Position numbers and translations under genes: made by a program
Assembly (NCBI GenBank): GCA_017305555.1
Contig: JAFKKM010000015.1
Coordinates: forward strand, 36,973-100,972
Direction of reading: 5' to 3'
DNA from: Hyphomicrobiales bacterium
GTDB taxonomy: Bacteria; Pseudomonadota; Alphaproteobacteria; Rhizobiales; Xanthobacteraceae
Length of the DNA stretch: 64,000 bases
Shown: positions 44,540 through 59,992 of the stretch, one piece after another
How positions within the stretch are numbered: position 1 is the stretch's first letter
Layout: every line of letters begins with the position of its first letter
The notes under the pieces: generated by a model
What the model saw: the letters and a program-made list of their open reading frames with translations, nothing else
Databases searched by the model: none
Told to the model about the DNA's origin: nothing

Positions 44540-45451
44540 ATGAGCGCACGCAACATTTTCACGCGGCCGGCGCGCCTTGCCGCCATCGCGCCCTACGGCT
44601 GGATGGTGCTGTTCTTCCTCGTTCCGTTCGGCTTCGTGCTCAAGCTCAGCCTGTCGCAGGTGGCCAACGCCCAGCCGCCTTATCTTCCGGTGTTCGATCT
44701 CGGCGCGGGCTGGCAGGCGCTGGTCGCCGCCGTCTCGGCGCTGTCGCTCGACAACTTCCGCCTGCTGCTCTCGGATAATCTCTATCTGTCGTCGGGGCTG
44801 CGCAGTCTGACGGTGGCGGCGACCGCGACCGCGTTGCTGTTGGCGATCGGTTATCCGATTGCCTACGCGATGTCGCGTCTGCCGCGGCGCTGGCAGCCCT
44901 TGGCGATGATCCTGGTGATCGTGCCGTTCTGGACCTCGTTCCTGATTCGCGTCTATGCGTGGATCAATATCTTGCAGCACGACGGGCTGCTCAATCAGGT
45001 TTTGCTGACGCTGCACATCGTGTCGGAGCCGGTTGTATGGTTGTCGACCGACACCGCGATGTATATCGGCATGGTCTATTCCTATTTGCCGTTCATGATC
45101 CTGCCGCTCTACGCGACGCTGTCGAAACTCGATCCTGCGTTGTTGGAAGCCGCCGCCGATCTCGGTGCTTCGCCGTTACAGAGCTTCTGGCGCGTGACGT
45201 TGCCGTTGTCGTTGCCGGGAATCAGGGCCGGCGCGCTGTTGTGTTTTATCCCGTTGGTTGGCGAATTCGTTATTCCCGATCTCTTGGCCGGATCGGATTC
45301 GCTGATGATCGGGCAGACATTGTGGCTGGAGTTCTTCACCAACCGCGATTGGCCGGTCGCCGCCGCAACGGCAGTGATGCTGCTGGCGATCCTGCTGCTG
45401 CCGCTCGTGATCTACGACCGGTTTCAGCGCCGTCAGATGGTGCGGTCATGA
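44540..45451 (+). CDS. potH: putrescine/spermidine-type ABC transporter permease (PotH/PotB-like)
   Basis: A 303-residue inner-membrane permease with six hydrophobic segments and the binding-protein-dependent transport loop EAAADLGASPLQSFWRVTLP, which docks on the ATPase. The family block LVIVPFWTSFLIRVYAWINI is typical of PotB/PotH. It begins one base after the ATPase stop and overlaps the next permease (ATGA). The C-terminus YDRFQRRQMVRS is basic. Confidence 0.93.
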   Translation: MSARNIFTRPARLAAIAPYGWMVLFFLVPFGFVLKLSLSQVANAQPPYLPVFDLGAGWQALVAAVSALSLDNFRLLLSDNLYLSSGLRSLTVAATATALLLAIGYPIAYAMSRLPRRWQPLAMILVIVPFWTSFLIRVYAWINILQHDGLLNQVLLTLHIVSEPVVWLSTDTAMYIGMVYSYLPFMILPLYATLSKLDPALLEAAADLGASPLQSFWRVTLPLSLPGIRAGALLCFIPLVGEFVIPDLLAGSDSLMIGQTLWLEFFTNRDWPVAAATAVMLLAILLLPLVIYDRFQRRQMVRS

Positions 45452-46266
45452 GCGGCCGCCGCTTCGCCGCGATGTCGCGATTCAACGTCGTCTCGCTGGC
45501 GCTGGGCTTTGCGTTTCTCTACCTGCCGATCGTGATCCTGGTGATCTATTCGTTCAACGCCTCGCAACTAGTCACCGTCTGGGGCGGTTGGTCGTTGCGC
45601 TGGTACACGGCGTTCTTCAACGACGAGGCGATGTTGGCGGCGGCAGCCACCAGCCTGCGCGTGGCCGCCGTTTCAGCGACGCTGGCCGCGGTGCTCGGCA
45701 CACTGGCGGCGCTGGCGCTGGTGCGCGGCGAGCGCTTCAAGGGTCGCACGCTGTTTTCCGGCATGTTGTATGCGCCGCTGGTAATGCCGGAAGTGATTAC
45801 CGGCCTGTCGCTGCTGTTGCTGTTCGTCGCGCTCGGTGCGGAGCGAGGGTTCTGGACGGTGACTATTGCCCACACCACGCTGACGATGTGCTTCGTCGCG
45901 GTAATCGTGCAGTCGCGGCTGGGCAGCATCGATCGCAGTCTGGAGGAGGCGGCGATGGACCTCGGCTGCGGGCCGGTGAAGGCCTTCGTTGCGGTGACGC
46001 TGCCATTGATTGCGCCGGCCATAGCCGCCGGTTGGATGCTCGCCTTCACGTTGTCGCTGGACGATCTGGTGATCGCCAGCTTCACCACCGGGCCAGGCTC
46101 GGCCACCTTGCCGATCCGGATCTATTCCGAGGTGCGGCTCGGCGTGAAACCGGAGATCAATGCGATCTGCGCGCTGATCATCGGTGCCGTCACATTGGCC
46201 ATCGTCACGGCGTCACTGGCGGCAAAACTCTCCAGCCGGCGCGGCGGCAACGCGGCGCCGATGTAA
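45448..46266 (+). CDS. potI: putrescine/spermidine-type ABC transporter permease (PotI/PotC-like)
   Basis: A 272-residue permease with six hydrophobic segments and the loop EEAAMDLGCGPVKAFVAVTL, which contacts the ATPase. FLYLPIVILVIYSFNASQLV and TLSLDDLVIASFTTGPG are PotC/PotI hallmarks. The ATG overlaps the previous stop. The gene ends 13 bases from the convergent asmA-like gene, leaving no room for an own terminator. Confidence 0.93.
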   Translation: MSGRRFAAMSRFNVVSLALGFAFLYLPIVILVIYSFNASQLVTVWGGWSLRWYTAFFNDEAMLAAAATSLRVAAVSATLAAVLGTLAALALVRGERFKGRTLFSGMLYAPLVMPEVITGLSLLLLFVALGAERGFWTVTIAHTTLTMCFVAVIVQSRLGSIDRSLEEAAMDLGCGPVKAFVAVTLPLIAPAIAAGWMLAFTLSLDDLVIASFTTGPGSATLPIRIYSEVRLGVKPEINAICALIIGAVTLAIVTASLAAKLSSRRGGNAAPM

Positions 46267-46279
46267 GTCGCACGCTGGT

Positions 46280-48205
46280 TTAGTTGGATTTCGCCGGTGC
46301 TGTCGCGCCGGCCTCCGTCGTCGGCGCTGTTGCCGCGGCCGGTGCGGGTTTCTGCCCCGTGATGCGCTCCAGAACCGAGCGGACGGCGTCGCGGGTGCGG
46401 CGATCCTTCACCGCGTCGAGCAGCGGCGCCGAGGCGGGGGAGCGGCGGATCAAGCTCACCGGATCAGGAAAGATCAGCGGATCGTCCCAAGGACCTTGCA
46501 CCACGAACGGCAGTTCGAATTTCGACGCGTCCGCCGCCGTCGAGACGAGGCTAGCGACGCCCTTGAGATCGTATTCGCGCAACGGCACGGAAGCGGTGCC
46601 GGTGAGCGTCAGATTGACGTTCGGTCCGTTGATCTGGATATCGTCGGCGGTCGCCACGCCGTCGTTGAATCGAACCGCGATTTTCAAGGTGTCGAACGGG
46701 GTCTGGCCGCTGCGGAAATGGCCGCCGGACAGTGGCCGCCGCTCCAGCCGCTTCAGAAGCTGTTCGACATTGAAGCCGCTGATAGCGCCATCGTGTCCGA
46801 TCAGCGTAGCGGTCCCGGCGAGTGTCTGCGCCAATCCGAATGGGCTCGAACCCGTCGCGCCCAGAACGACGGTAAGGTTGCCGCGTCCGGAAAGTTTGCC
46901 GGTGCCGAACAGTTCACTGGCACAGCTTTGCAGATCGACATCCACCAGCTGGAACTGTGCCTTGATGTCGGCGGCGACATCGTCACGCGAAATGCCGAAC
47001 GAGCCCTTGGCGATACCGCCGAAGATCTGCGCTTCCGCCACGCTGAGGGCCAGCGTGCCGTTGCGCAGGTTGGCGCCGAGCGCTGTGCGGCCCAGTTTGG
47101 TTGATCCGACGGTCAGTTTGGCCGCCGACAGGCGGATGTCGAGATCGGTGCTCGAGAGCGCGGTCAGGTCGAACAATTGGCGGTTCCAGTCGCGCGCGCC
47201 GGAAGCGAGCCAGCGGAACGTGCTGACGTAGGGCGTGAAATCGAGCGTGCCGGCGGCCAGTGTCGCTTGCAGGGTCTGGCGTCCGATATTGCTGTAGGTC
47301 ATGACGCCTTCGGCGGCATTGCCGTCGAGTTCGACATTGACGTTGGTGAGCGCCAGCGACGGGCCGACCAGGTTGGCGCGCGCCTTCAGCGCGAACCGTC
47401 CGAATCCGCCGCGGCCCGGCGGCGCCTGTCCGATCCACCGCAGCGCATTGCGCAGCGAGCCCGAGTCCGCCGTCAGGGTGCCGTCCATCATCAGGCTGGT
47501 CTTGTTGGCGATGGCGCCGTCGAAGGCGAGTTTCAAGGCCGGTGCGGCGACGCGGATCTTCAACCCGGAGCGTTCGCCGGACAGTGCGGCGAGGAAGTCG
47601 TTGACGCTGATGCTGCCGTCGACGCGTGCTCCGCGCCAGTCGAACTGCCCGGTGGCGGCGAACGAGCGCGAGATCGACGGCCACGCCAGCGAGAGATTGA
47701 TGTCCCCGATGGTTTCGATCTGCTTGGCGGAGTCGGTATAGGTCAGAACGCCGTCCTGAATGCGAATTTCGGAGAACGACAACGGGCTTTCGGCGCCCGG
47801 CTTGACGGTGCGGGTCAGGGTCTCGATGAACGGCGTCCAGTTGCTGCTGCCGTCGGCTTCCCGTACCACCCGGATTTGCGGCCGCGACAGGATCACGTCG
47901 GCGATCTGGAAGCGTTGCATCAGAAGCGGCAGCAGCCGCAGGTTCGCCACCAGGGTATCGACGCTGAGGGCCGGGTCCGTTGCGCCGCCGCCCTTCAATC
48001 CGACGTTGTGGAAGACCACGCGGCTCTGCGGAAACACCGTGACGTCGATACCGCCATTGACCATCAGGTCGAGACCGGTGACGGCCCGGATTTGCGCTTC
48101 GACGGCTTGGCGCAGGGCATCCCGGTCGAGCAGCAAGGAAATGCTGGCCAGGACGGCCAGTACGACGCCGAGGATTGCCGCGATCGGCAACCCCAGGCGC
48201 TTCAT
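46280..48205 (-). CDS. AsmA family protein
   Basis: A 641-residue protein with one N-terminal membrane helix (GLPIAAILGVVLAVLASISL) and a long periplasmic body matching the AsmA domain pattern, including the ending block DDIQINGPNVNLTLTGTASV and LPFVVQGPWDDPLIFPDP. AsmA-like proteins are believed to bridge inner and outer membranes and help to move phospholipids. The C-terminus is Ala/Thr/Pro-rich. Two starts are possible: ATG at 48205 (AAGGA abuts it) and TTG at 48223; neither has ideal spacing. It converges on potI. Confidence 0.88.
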   Translation of the reverse strand: MKRLGLPIAAILGVVLAVLASISLLLDRDALRQAVEAQIRAVTGLDLMVNGGIDVTVFPQSRVVFHNVGLKGGGATDPALSVDTLVANLRLLPLLMQRFQIADVILSRPQIRVVREADGSSNWTPFIETLTRTVKPGAESPLSFSEIRIQDGVLTYTDSAKQIETIGDINLSLAWPSISRSFAATGQFDWRGARVDGSISVNDFLAALSGERSGLKIRVAAPALKLAFDGAIANKTSLMMDGTLTADSGSLRNALRWIGQAPPGRGGFGRFALKARANLVGPSLALTNVNVELDGNAAEGVMTYSNIGRQTLQATLAAGTLDFTPYVSTFRWLASGARDWNRQLFDLTALSSTDLDIRLSAAKLTVGSTKLGRTALGANLRNGTLALSVAEAQIFGGIAKGSFGISRDDVAADIKAQFQLVDVDLQSCASELFGTGKLSGRGNLTVVLGATGSSPFGLAQTLAGTATLIGHDGAISGFNVEQLLKRLERRPLSGGHFRSGQTPFDTLKIAVRFNDGVATADDIQINGPNVNLTLTGTASVPLREYDLKGVASLVSTAADASKFELPFVVQGPWDDPLIFPDPVSLIRRSPASAPLLDAVKDRRTRDAVRSVLERITGQKPAPAAATAPTTEAGATAPAKSN

Positions 48206-48455
48206 TCCTTGGGCGATGGTCAATGGCCTACTCGGATCGGTTGATGTGTGAAGGTGACGCCAGCCGCGTGGGGGCCACGATCCCGCGCAACTTGATGGGT
48301 TTTCTTGACGCTTTCAAGGCTGCCCATGTGGCGCGGGAGCTGGCCCGCCGCAATTGACGTCCCGCGGCGATTTCGCCTAATACAACTTAGATTTGACGTT
48401 CGCCACCCTGGCACGCCCAATTTCCCGCGTCTTTCCTCGATCAGGTCGTATCCCC

Positions 48456-49160
48456 ATGAACAAGGTTTATCCCGACGCCAAATCGGCACTCGAAGGCATT
48501 CTTAAGGACGGCATGATGGTGATGTCCGGCGGCTTCGGCCTGTGCGGCATCGCCGAGACGCTGTCGGATGCGTTGCGCGAGTCCGGCGTCAAGAATCTGA
48601 CCGTGGTGTCCAACAATGCCGGCGTCGACGGCATCGGGCTCAGCCGCCTGTTGGAGACGCGCCAGATCAAGAAGATGATCTCGTCCTACGTGGGTGAGAA
48701 CAAGCTGTTCGCGCAGCAGTTTCTCGCCGGCGAACTGGAACTCGAATTCGCGCCGCAAGGCACGCTGGCCGAGCGCATCCGCGCCGGCGGCGCCGGCATT
48801 CCGGCCTTCTACACCAAAACCGGCGTCGGCACGCTGATCGCCGAAGGCAAGGAAGTGAAGGAATTCGACGGCCAGAAGTATCTGATGGAACGCGGCCTGT
48901 TCGGCGATCTGGCCATCGTCCACGCCTGGAAGGGCGACACCGCAGGCAATTTGGTCTACCGCAAGACCGCGCGCAACTTTAACCCGATGATGGCGACCGC
49001 CGCCAAGATCACCGTGGCGGAAGTCGAGCATCTGGTGCCGGCAGGCGAGATCGATCCCGATCACATCCATACGCCGGGCATCTTCGTCCAGCGCATCATT
49101 GAAGTGGGCACCGACAAGAAGCGCATCGAGCAGCGCACTTTGCGCAAGCGCCCCGCGTAA
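48456..49160 (+). CDS. scoA: 3-oxoacid CoA-transferase subunit A
   Basis: A 234-residue alpha subunit with the CoA-transferase family 1 pattern MVMSGGFGLCGIAETLSDAL and the glycine-rich RAGGAGIPAFYTKTGVGTLI. Together with the beta subunit it moves CoA between succinate and acetoacetate or a related pair, in ketone body or polyhydroxybutyrate-related metabolism. The ATG at 48456 has a weak ribosome site; the longer frame is not conserved. The beta gene begins 25 bases after the stop. The gap between asmA and this gene has no other supported feature. Confidence 0.92.
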   Translation: MNKVYPDAKSALEGILKDGMMVMSGGFGLCGIAETLSDALRESGVKNLTVVSNNAGVDGIGLSRLLETRQIKKMISSYVGENKLFAQQFLAGELELEFAPQGTLAERIRAGGAGIPAFYTKTGVGTLIAEGKEVKEFDGQKYLMERGLFGDLAIVHAWKGDTAGNLVYRKTARNFNPMMATAAKITVAEVEHLVPAGEIDPDHIHTPGIFVQRIIEVGTDKKRIEQRTLRKRPA

Positions 49161-49185
49161 CGGTTCAGGATTGTAGGAGAGAGCG

Positions 49186-49836
49186 ATGGCATGGACCCGC
49201 GAACAGATGGCCGCCCGCGCAGCGAAGGAATTGCGCGACGGCTTCTACGTCAACCTCGGCATCGGCATCCCGACGCTGGTATCGAATTTCATTCCGGACG
49301 GCGTCGACGTCTCGTTGCAGAGCGAGAACGGTATGCTCGGCATGGGACCGTTTCCGTATGAGGGCGACGAAGACCCCGATCTCATCAACGCCGGCAAGCA
49401 AACCGTAACCGAACTGCCGGACACCAGCTATTTCTCCAGTTCCGATTCCTTCGGCATGGTGCGCGGCGGTCATATCGACCTGTCGATCCTCGGCGCGATG
49501 CAGGTGGCGCAGAACGGCGATCTCGCCAACTGGATGATCCCCGGCAAAATGGTCAAGGGCATGGGCGGCGCGATGGACCTCGTCGCCGGCGTCAAGCGCG
49601 TTGTGGTGGTGATGGAGCACGTCGCCAAGGACGGCCCGAAGCTGCTGAAGACATGCAACCTGCCGCTGACTGGCGAGCGCGTGGTGGACATGGTGGTCAC
49701 CGACCTCGCGGTGTTCACCATCGACAAGCACGGCAACGACGGCATGGCGCTGATCGAACTGGCCGATGGCGTCACCCTCGACGAGGTGAAGGCGAAGACC
49801 GAAGCCGAGTTTCGGGTCGCACTGAAGAACGCCTGA
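49186..49836 (+). CDS. scoB: 3-oxoacid CoA-transferase subunit B
   Basis: A 216-residue beta subunit. The catalytic Glu47 lies in [14 protein letters not shown], and [20 protein letters not shown] and the [20 protein letters not shown] block follow, all typical of SCOT/AtoA-like subunits. TAGGAGAGAGCG is a good ribosome site. It forms a two-gene operon with scoA. Given the phasins in the window, a role in the polyhydroxybutyrate cycle is plausible but not proven. A family E inverted repeat follows the stop. Confidence 0.94.
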   Translation: MAWTREQMAARAAKELRDGFYVNLGIGIPTLVSNFIPDGVDVSLQSENGMLGMGPFPYEGDEDPDLINAGKQTVTELPDTSYFSSSDSFGMVRGGHIDLSILGAMQVAQNGDLANWMIPGKMVKGMGGAMDLVAGVKRVVVVMEHVAKDGPKLLKTCNLPLTGERVVDMVVTDLAVFTIDKHGNDGMALIELADGVTLDEVKAKTEAEFRVALKNA

Positions 49837-49848
49837 GCCATCTACTCG

Positions 49849-49968
49849 GTCGTCCCTGCGCAGGCAGGGACCCATAACCCCTGACGTTGCTTGTTATACA
49901 ATGAGGTCGTCTTGGGTGATTGAGCCGAGGCGCTGCGGCGTATGGGTCCCTGCCTGCGCAGGGACGAC
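49849..49968. repeat. inverted repeat element, family E
   Basis: Perfect 28-base inverted arms (49849-49876 and 49941-49968), GTCGTCCCTGCGCAGGCAGG then GACCCATA and its complement, separated by 64 bases. The arms also contain a shorter internal palindrome (CCCTGC-GCAGG). Similar arms are widespread in the group as I know it. No open frame is inside. Confidence 0.9.
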
Positions 49969-50047
49969 GCTTTTCGGACTGCAAATCTTCCGGCAAAACG
50001 AATTGCCGGTCAGGCGCTGAGGAATACGCGTTTCGGAATGGGAGATC

Positions 50048-50138
50048 GTCACCCTGAGGTGCTGGCGCGTAGCGACAGCCTCGAAGGGCGACGGCCACGA
50101 TCCTTCGAGGCTCGCTTCGCTCGCACCTCAGGATGACG
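50048..50138. repeat. dispersed palindromic repeat, family A (copy 4)
   Basis: GTCACCCTGAGGTGCTGGCG to CACCTCAGGATGAC; nearly the same as the copy at 20939-21029. It lies 31 bases past the stop of the outer-membrane-like gene. Confidence 0.85.
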
Positions 50139-50168
50139 ACAATCGCTTCAATTTCAATTCAATCCGCT

Positions 50169-50774
50169 CTAACGCGTTCCGCCGAGCGCTCTTGGCAGGA
50201 GCGATGAACTCAGGTCGCCACCTGTGAGGCCGGGTTGCTCCTGTGTGTAACCGGCAGAGAAAGACAGGCTGAGGTTGGAGGTCGGCCGCACCTCGATGCC
50301 TGCATGAACGCCGTAGGCGGCAGCCGTGCCGGCGTTTGAGTTGAAGGACGTGATCGTGCTGAAGGCGTCCGGATTGTATTTCAGGGTATCGACGCCGCCG
50401 AACAACGTCACCGGCATGTTGCCCGCGCCCTTGAAACTGTAGCCGAACTGCGTGCGGTCGTGGGACAGCGAATCGAGCGTGCTGAACGCGGTCGCGTTGC
50501 CGAGCCCGGTCCACCCGAAACCGGTCGCCAGCGCACTGACCGGAGCGCTGTAGCTTCTGAATACAAATCCGGTCTTGTCGGCGTCTCCGAATTTGAAATC
50601 CGGAACGTTGCTGTACGTCTCCATGCCGGTCGTCGTCGTGCCGTCGCCGAAACCGAACGGACCAAACGGAATCCAGTATCGCACCGGCTCGGATTGGGCG
50701 TGCGCGACAGACCCGGTCAGACACAAGACCGTCGCCACAATGGCGAGACCGCATTTCCCTGAGAACGTCGACAT
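50169..50774 (-). CDS. small exported protein, probable outer-membrane beta barrel
   Basis: A 201-residue protein with a signal peptide (GLAIVATVLCLTGSVAHA, cleaved after A-H-A near residue 26). The mature part is rich in Gly, Ser, Thr and aromatic residues in alternating patterns (TQFGYSFKGAG, SNLSLSFSAGYTQ) like the short outer-membrane barrels of rhizobia. It lacks a terminal Phe, so a barrel is only inferred. GGAG lies five bases before the ATG. It lies between a repeat and the large histidine kinase. Confidence 0.65.
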   Translation of the reverse strand: MSTFSGKCGLAIVATVLCLTGSVAHAQSEPVRYWIPFGPFGFGDGTTTTGMETYSNVPDFKFGDADKTGFVFRSYSAPVSALATGFGWTGLGNATAFSTLDSLSHDRTQFGYSFKGAGNMPVTLFGGVDTLKYNPDAFSTITSFNSNAGTAAAYGVHAGIEVRPTSNLSLSFSAGYTQEQPGLTGGDLSSSLLPRALGGTR

Positions 50775-50901
50775 CCGCGCTCCATTGCTCCGAGCCGGGC
50801 AAATTATACGACGCGCACGTTTCGGAGACCAGCGCGCTGGCGCCTGATGTCGCGGCGGCTCGGAACCGGTCGATTGTCGTCGCGCGCGTCGCTTCCGGGC
50901 G

Positions 50902-54216
<3,315 letters not shown>

Positions 54217-54471
54217 CGCCACGTCATGGTTAAGGTCCGGATGCCTAAGGAATCGCTGTCCGAGGGCGCGCTCGCGCGAATAGCCTTAATATTTGGTTAG
54301 TATCGCCTCCGGCCGCGATCCGGTCCACGGTTAGCTCGGAACCGTGCAAATGAAAGCCGCATTAGCGTTAATTTGGCGACGGGGCAGGCCAGCGCCAGCC
54401 CGAAGACGAATCCATCTTCGCGTGTTGCGGGGCACAGCAGGTGAACCACACCGGAAAAGAGTGAGAAAATG

Positions 54472-54500
54472 TTGCATCGCACAAAAATATTTGATAAATA
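54472..54500 (+). promoter_or_regulatory. possible promoter of the second phasin gene
   Basis: TTGCAT, a 17-base spacer and TAAATA, in an AT-rich patch about 110 bases upstream of the phasin ATG. The region 54217-54609 between the divergent kinase and phasin holds no further gene that I can support. Confidence 0.4.
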
Positions 54501-54609
54501 GACAGCGCTGGGGACCTTGATGGGCGACGTGTATGCGGCCCGGTTCGGCAAGATGTCGCGTCACGTATGGATGGCGCCAGCTTGAACTCATCGAATAAGG
54601 GGCGCTGCC

Positions 54610-55050
54610 ATGGCCGATTTCACCCACTCCTTCACCGTTCCTGCTCCCTCGGCGGTTTTCGGCATTCCCGAGCCGGTCCGCGCGTTCGTTGAGAACGGCG
54701 TCGCTCAGGCCCAGCAGAATTACGATCGGCTCAAGGATGTGGCCAAGGGCAACAACGTTGCGGTCGAGGCAGTGTTTGACGTCACCAGCAAGGGCATCAG
54801 CGACTACTCCGCCAAAATGCTGGGATTTTTCCAGGTCAATACCTTCGCCGTGTTCGACCTGGCGCAGCAATTGGCAAACGTGAAGTCGTTTCCGCAAGCG
54901 GCCGAACTGTGGCAGTCCCATGCGCGCAAGCAGATGGAAACGCTGACCGACCAGTCGCGGGAGCTGGTGGAATTGTCGCGCAAGGTCGCGACCGATGCCG
55001 TCGAGCCGTTCAAGGACAGCGTCGCCAAGCTGTTCCAGCCGGCGGAGTAA
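54610..55050 (+). CDS. phasin family protein
   Basis: A 146-residue helical protein with the phasin pattern: a short Pro-rich start (FTVPAPSAVFGIPEPVRAFV), then VAQAQQNYDRLKDVAKGNNV, and HARKQMETLTDQSRELVELS near the end. It fits the TIGR01985 (phasin_2) type and coats polyhydroxybutyrate granules. It differs from the TIGR01841-like protein at the start of the window. A GGGGCGCTGCC leader precedes the ATG, without a strong ribosome site. Confidence 0.88.
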   Translation: MADFTHSFTVPAPSAVFGIPEPVRAFVENGVAQAQQNYDRLKDVAKGNNVAVEAVFDVTSKGISDYSAKMLGFFQVNTFAVFDLAQQLANVKSFPQAAELWQSHARKQMETLTDQSRELVELSRKVATDAVEPFKDSVAKLFQPAE

Positions 55051-55200
55051 TTCCGCCCGCCTGTGAGCGTGGACAACAGGTCCGCGCAGCCTGATTTTTC
55101 AGGAGCAGTCCCCGAAATCCCGGCCATCGCGGACTTGCCAAACACCGGCATTGCACCTAGTTTCCGGCCCGTTCGCACCCGCCTCTCGGCGGGTCAGGAT

Positions 55201-55277
55201 GCAGTTGTAGCTCAGTTGGTTAGAGCGCCTGTCTGTGGAACAGGAGGTCGGTGGTTCGAGCCCACCCAACTGTACCA
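55201..55277 (+). tRNA. tRNA-His (GTG anticodon), CCA encoded
   Basis: Complete cloverleaf: acceptor GCAGTTG pairs with CAACTGT (G1-U72 wobble), D arm GCTC/GAGC, anticodon loop CTGTGGA, T arm GGTGG-TTCGAGC-CCACC, encoded CCA. The discriminator base is A73 and the base before position 1 is T, so the usual G-1 and C73 of bacterial tRNA-His are absent, as known for a large alphaproteobacterial clade. Confidence 0.96.
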
Positions 55278-55318
55278 AGCAGCAACACCCCTCAGCACAG
55301 GATATTCGGCCGGCGGCG

Positions 55319-55486
55319 TCAGTGCGATGCGCGCGGATTGTCGCTTCGGTCGATCCGGCTCAAGATTCTGACGAACTCCGCCATACTGGAGTGGTCTTCG
55401 TCGAAGGCCGACGAGACCTCGGAGGGTTCCTCGGCAGCTTTGTGCCAGCCCCGGGTCCAGCGGCCAAACCACGCGAATACTTTCAT
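55319..55486 (-). CDS. possible small protein of unknown function
   Basis: A 55-residue frame starting MKVFAWFGRWTRGWHKAAEE and ending NPRASH, with GGGAG seven bases before the ATG. The N-terminus is aromatic and basic, the rest acidic to neutral. It lies between tRNA-His and the KTSC protein gene. I do not recognise a family; the ribosome site and composition make it worth keeping as a candidate only. Confidence 0.35.
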   Translation of the reverse strand: MKVFAWFGRWTRGWHKAAEEPSEVSSAFDEDHSSMAEFVRILSRIDRSDNPRASH

Positions 55487-55581
55487 CGGGCACTCCCAAC
55501 TTTTCCGCGATGGCTCAAGCTGGGAGCAATTTGATTAAAATAGTCTGACCGTGCATTGGCGAAAAGGTGTTAACCACGCGG

Positions 55582-55920
55582 CTATGACGGGTGCGGGCAG
55601 GCATAGGACCGGCCGGGTTTCAGCCCCTGAATGCGCTTGATGTAGAACTGCCCCATCGAAGGTGCATCGAGCAGCGCGTCGAAGGTCGCTTTCGGCATGT
55701 CGCAGAACTGCCGGTAGGTCGAGCGGACTTCAATGACGGCGGATCGCTTCGTCTCGTTGTAGCAGGCGCGGCCGATCATGGTGCTGCGGGTGATATCGGT
55801 GCAGACGAACGGTGCGAGATCGACCGGCCCGGCGTTACGCATCTCGACGACATCGGCGTCCGCCCAGGTGGCGTTGCCGAGAACGGCGAACAGCAGGACG
55901 ATCAGCCTCTCTGGAATCAT
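55582..55920 (-). CDS. KTSC-domain-like exported protein
   Basis: A 112-residue protein. The ATG at 55920 gives a signal peptide (MIPERLIVLLFAVLGNATWA). The mature part carries four Cys (FVCTDI, RACYNE, QFCDMP, YACPHP) and the stretch YRQFCDMPKATFDALLDAPS followed by MGQFYIKRIQGL, which resembles the KTSC domain (Y-x-C-x-P...F-x-x-L-L-x-A-P-S-x-G-x-[YF]). The function of this domain is not known. No clear ribosome site is seen. It is near the end of metH, with about 80 bases between. Confidence 0.65.
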   Translation of the reverse strand: MIPERLIVLLFAVLGNATWADADVVEMRNAGPVDLAPFVCTDITRSTMIGRACYNETKRSAVIEVRSTYRQFCDMPKATFDALLDAPSMGQFYIKRIQGLKPGRSYACPHPS

Positions 55921-56001
55921 CACGGCACCGCGCGTCACTTGAATTACACGCGCATTGACGCATCAAATCCTGCGCCGCGCAACAGCGCCGTGATAGATCG
56001 A

Positions 56002-59874
<3,873 letters not shown>

Positions 59875-59892
59875 GGTAATCACCTTACGATG

Positions 59893-59981
59893 GTCATGGC
59901 CGGGCTCGTCCCGGCCATCCACGTCTTTTGAGAGACATCTGCCGTCAAGTCGTGGATGCCCGACACAAGGCCGGGCATGAC
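59893..59981. repeat. dispersed palindromic repeat, family B (in metF-metH gap)
   Basis: GTCATGGCCGGGCTCGTCCC then GGCC, and GTGGATGCCCGACACAAGG then CCGGGCATGAC; both halves form hairpins. It fills most of the 118-base gap between metF and the metH start, 19 bases before the latter. Confidence 0.85.
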
Positions 59982-59992
59982 GGGAGATAAAA

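Noticed and set aside
55201..55600. genomic island insertion at tRNA-His
   Set aside because: No integrase and no repeated 3' tRNA fragment downstream; neighbours are housekeeping genes.
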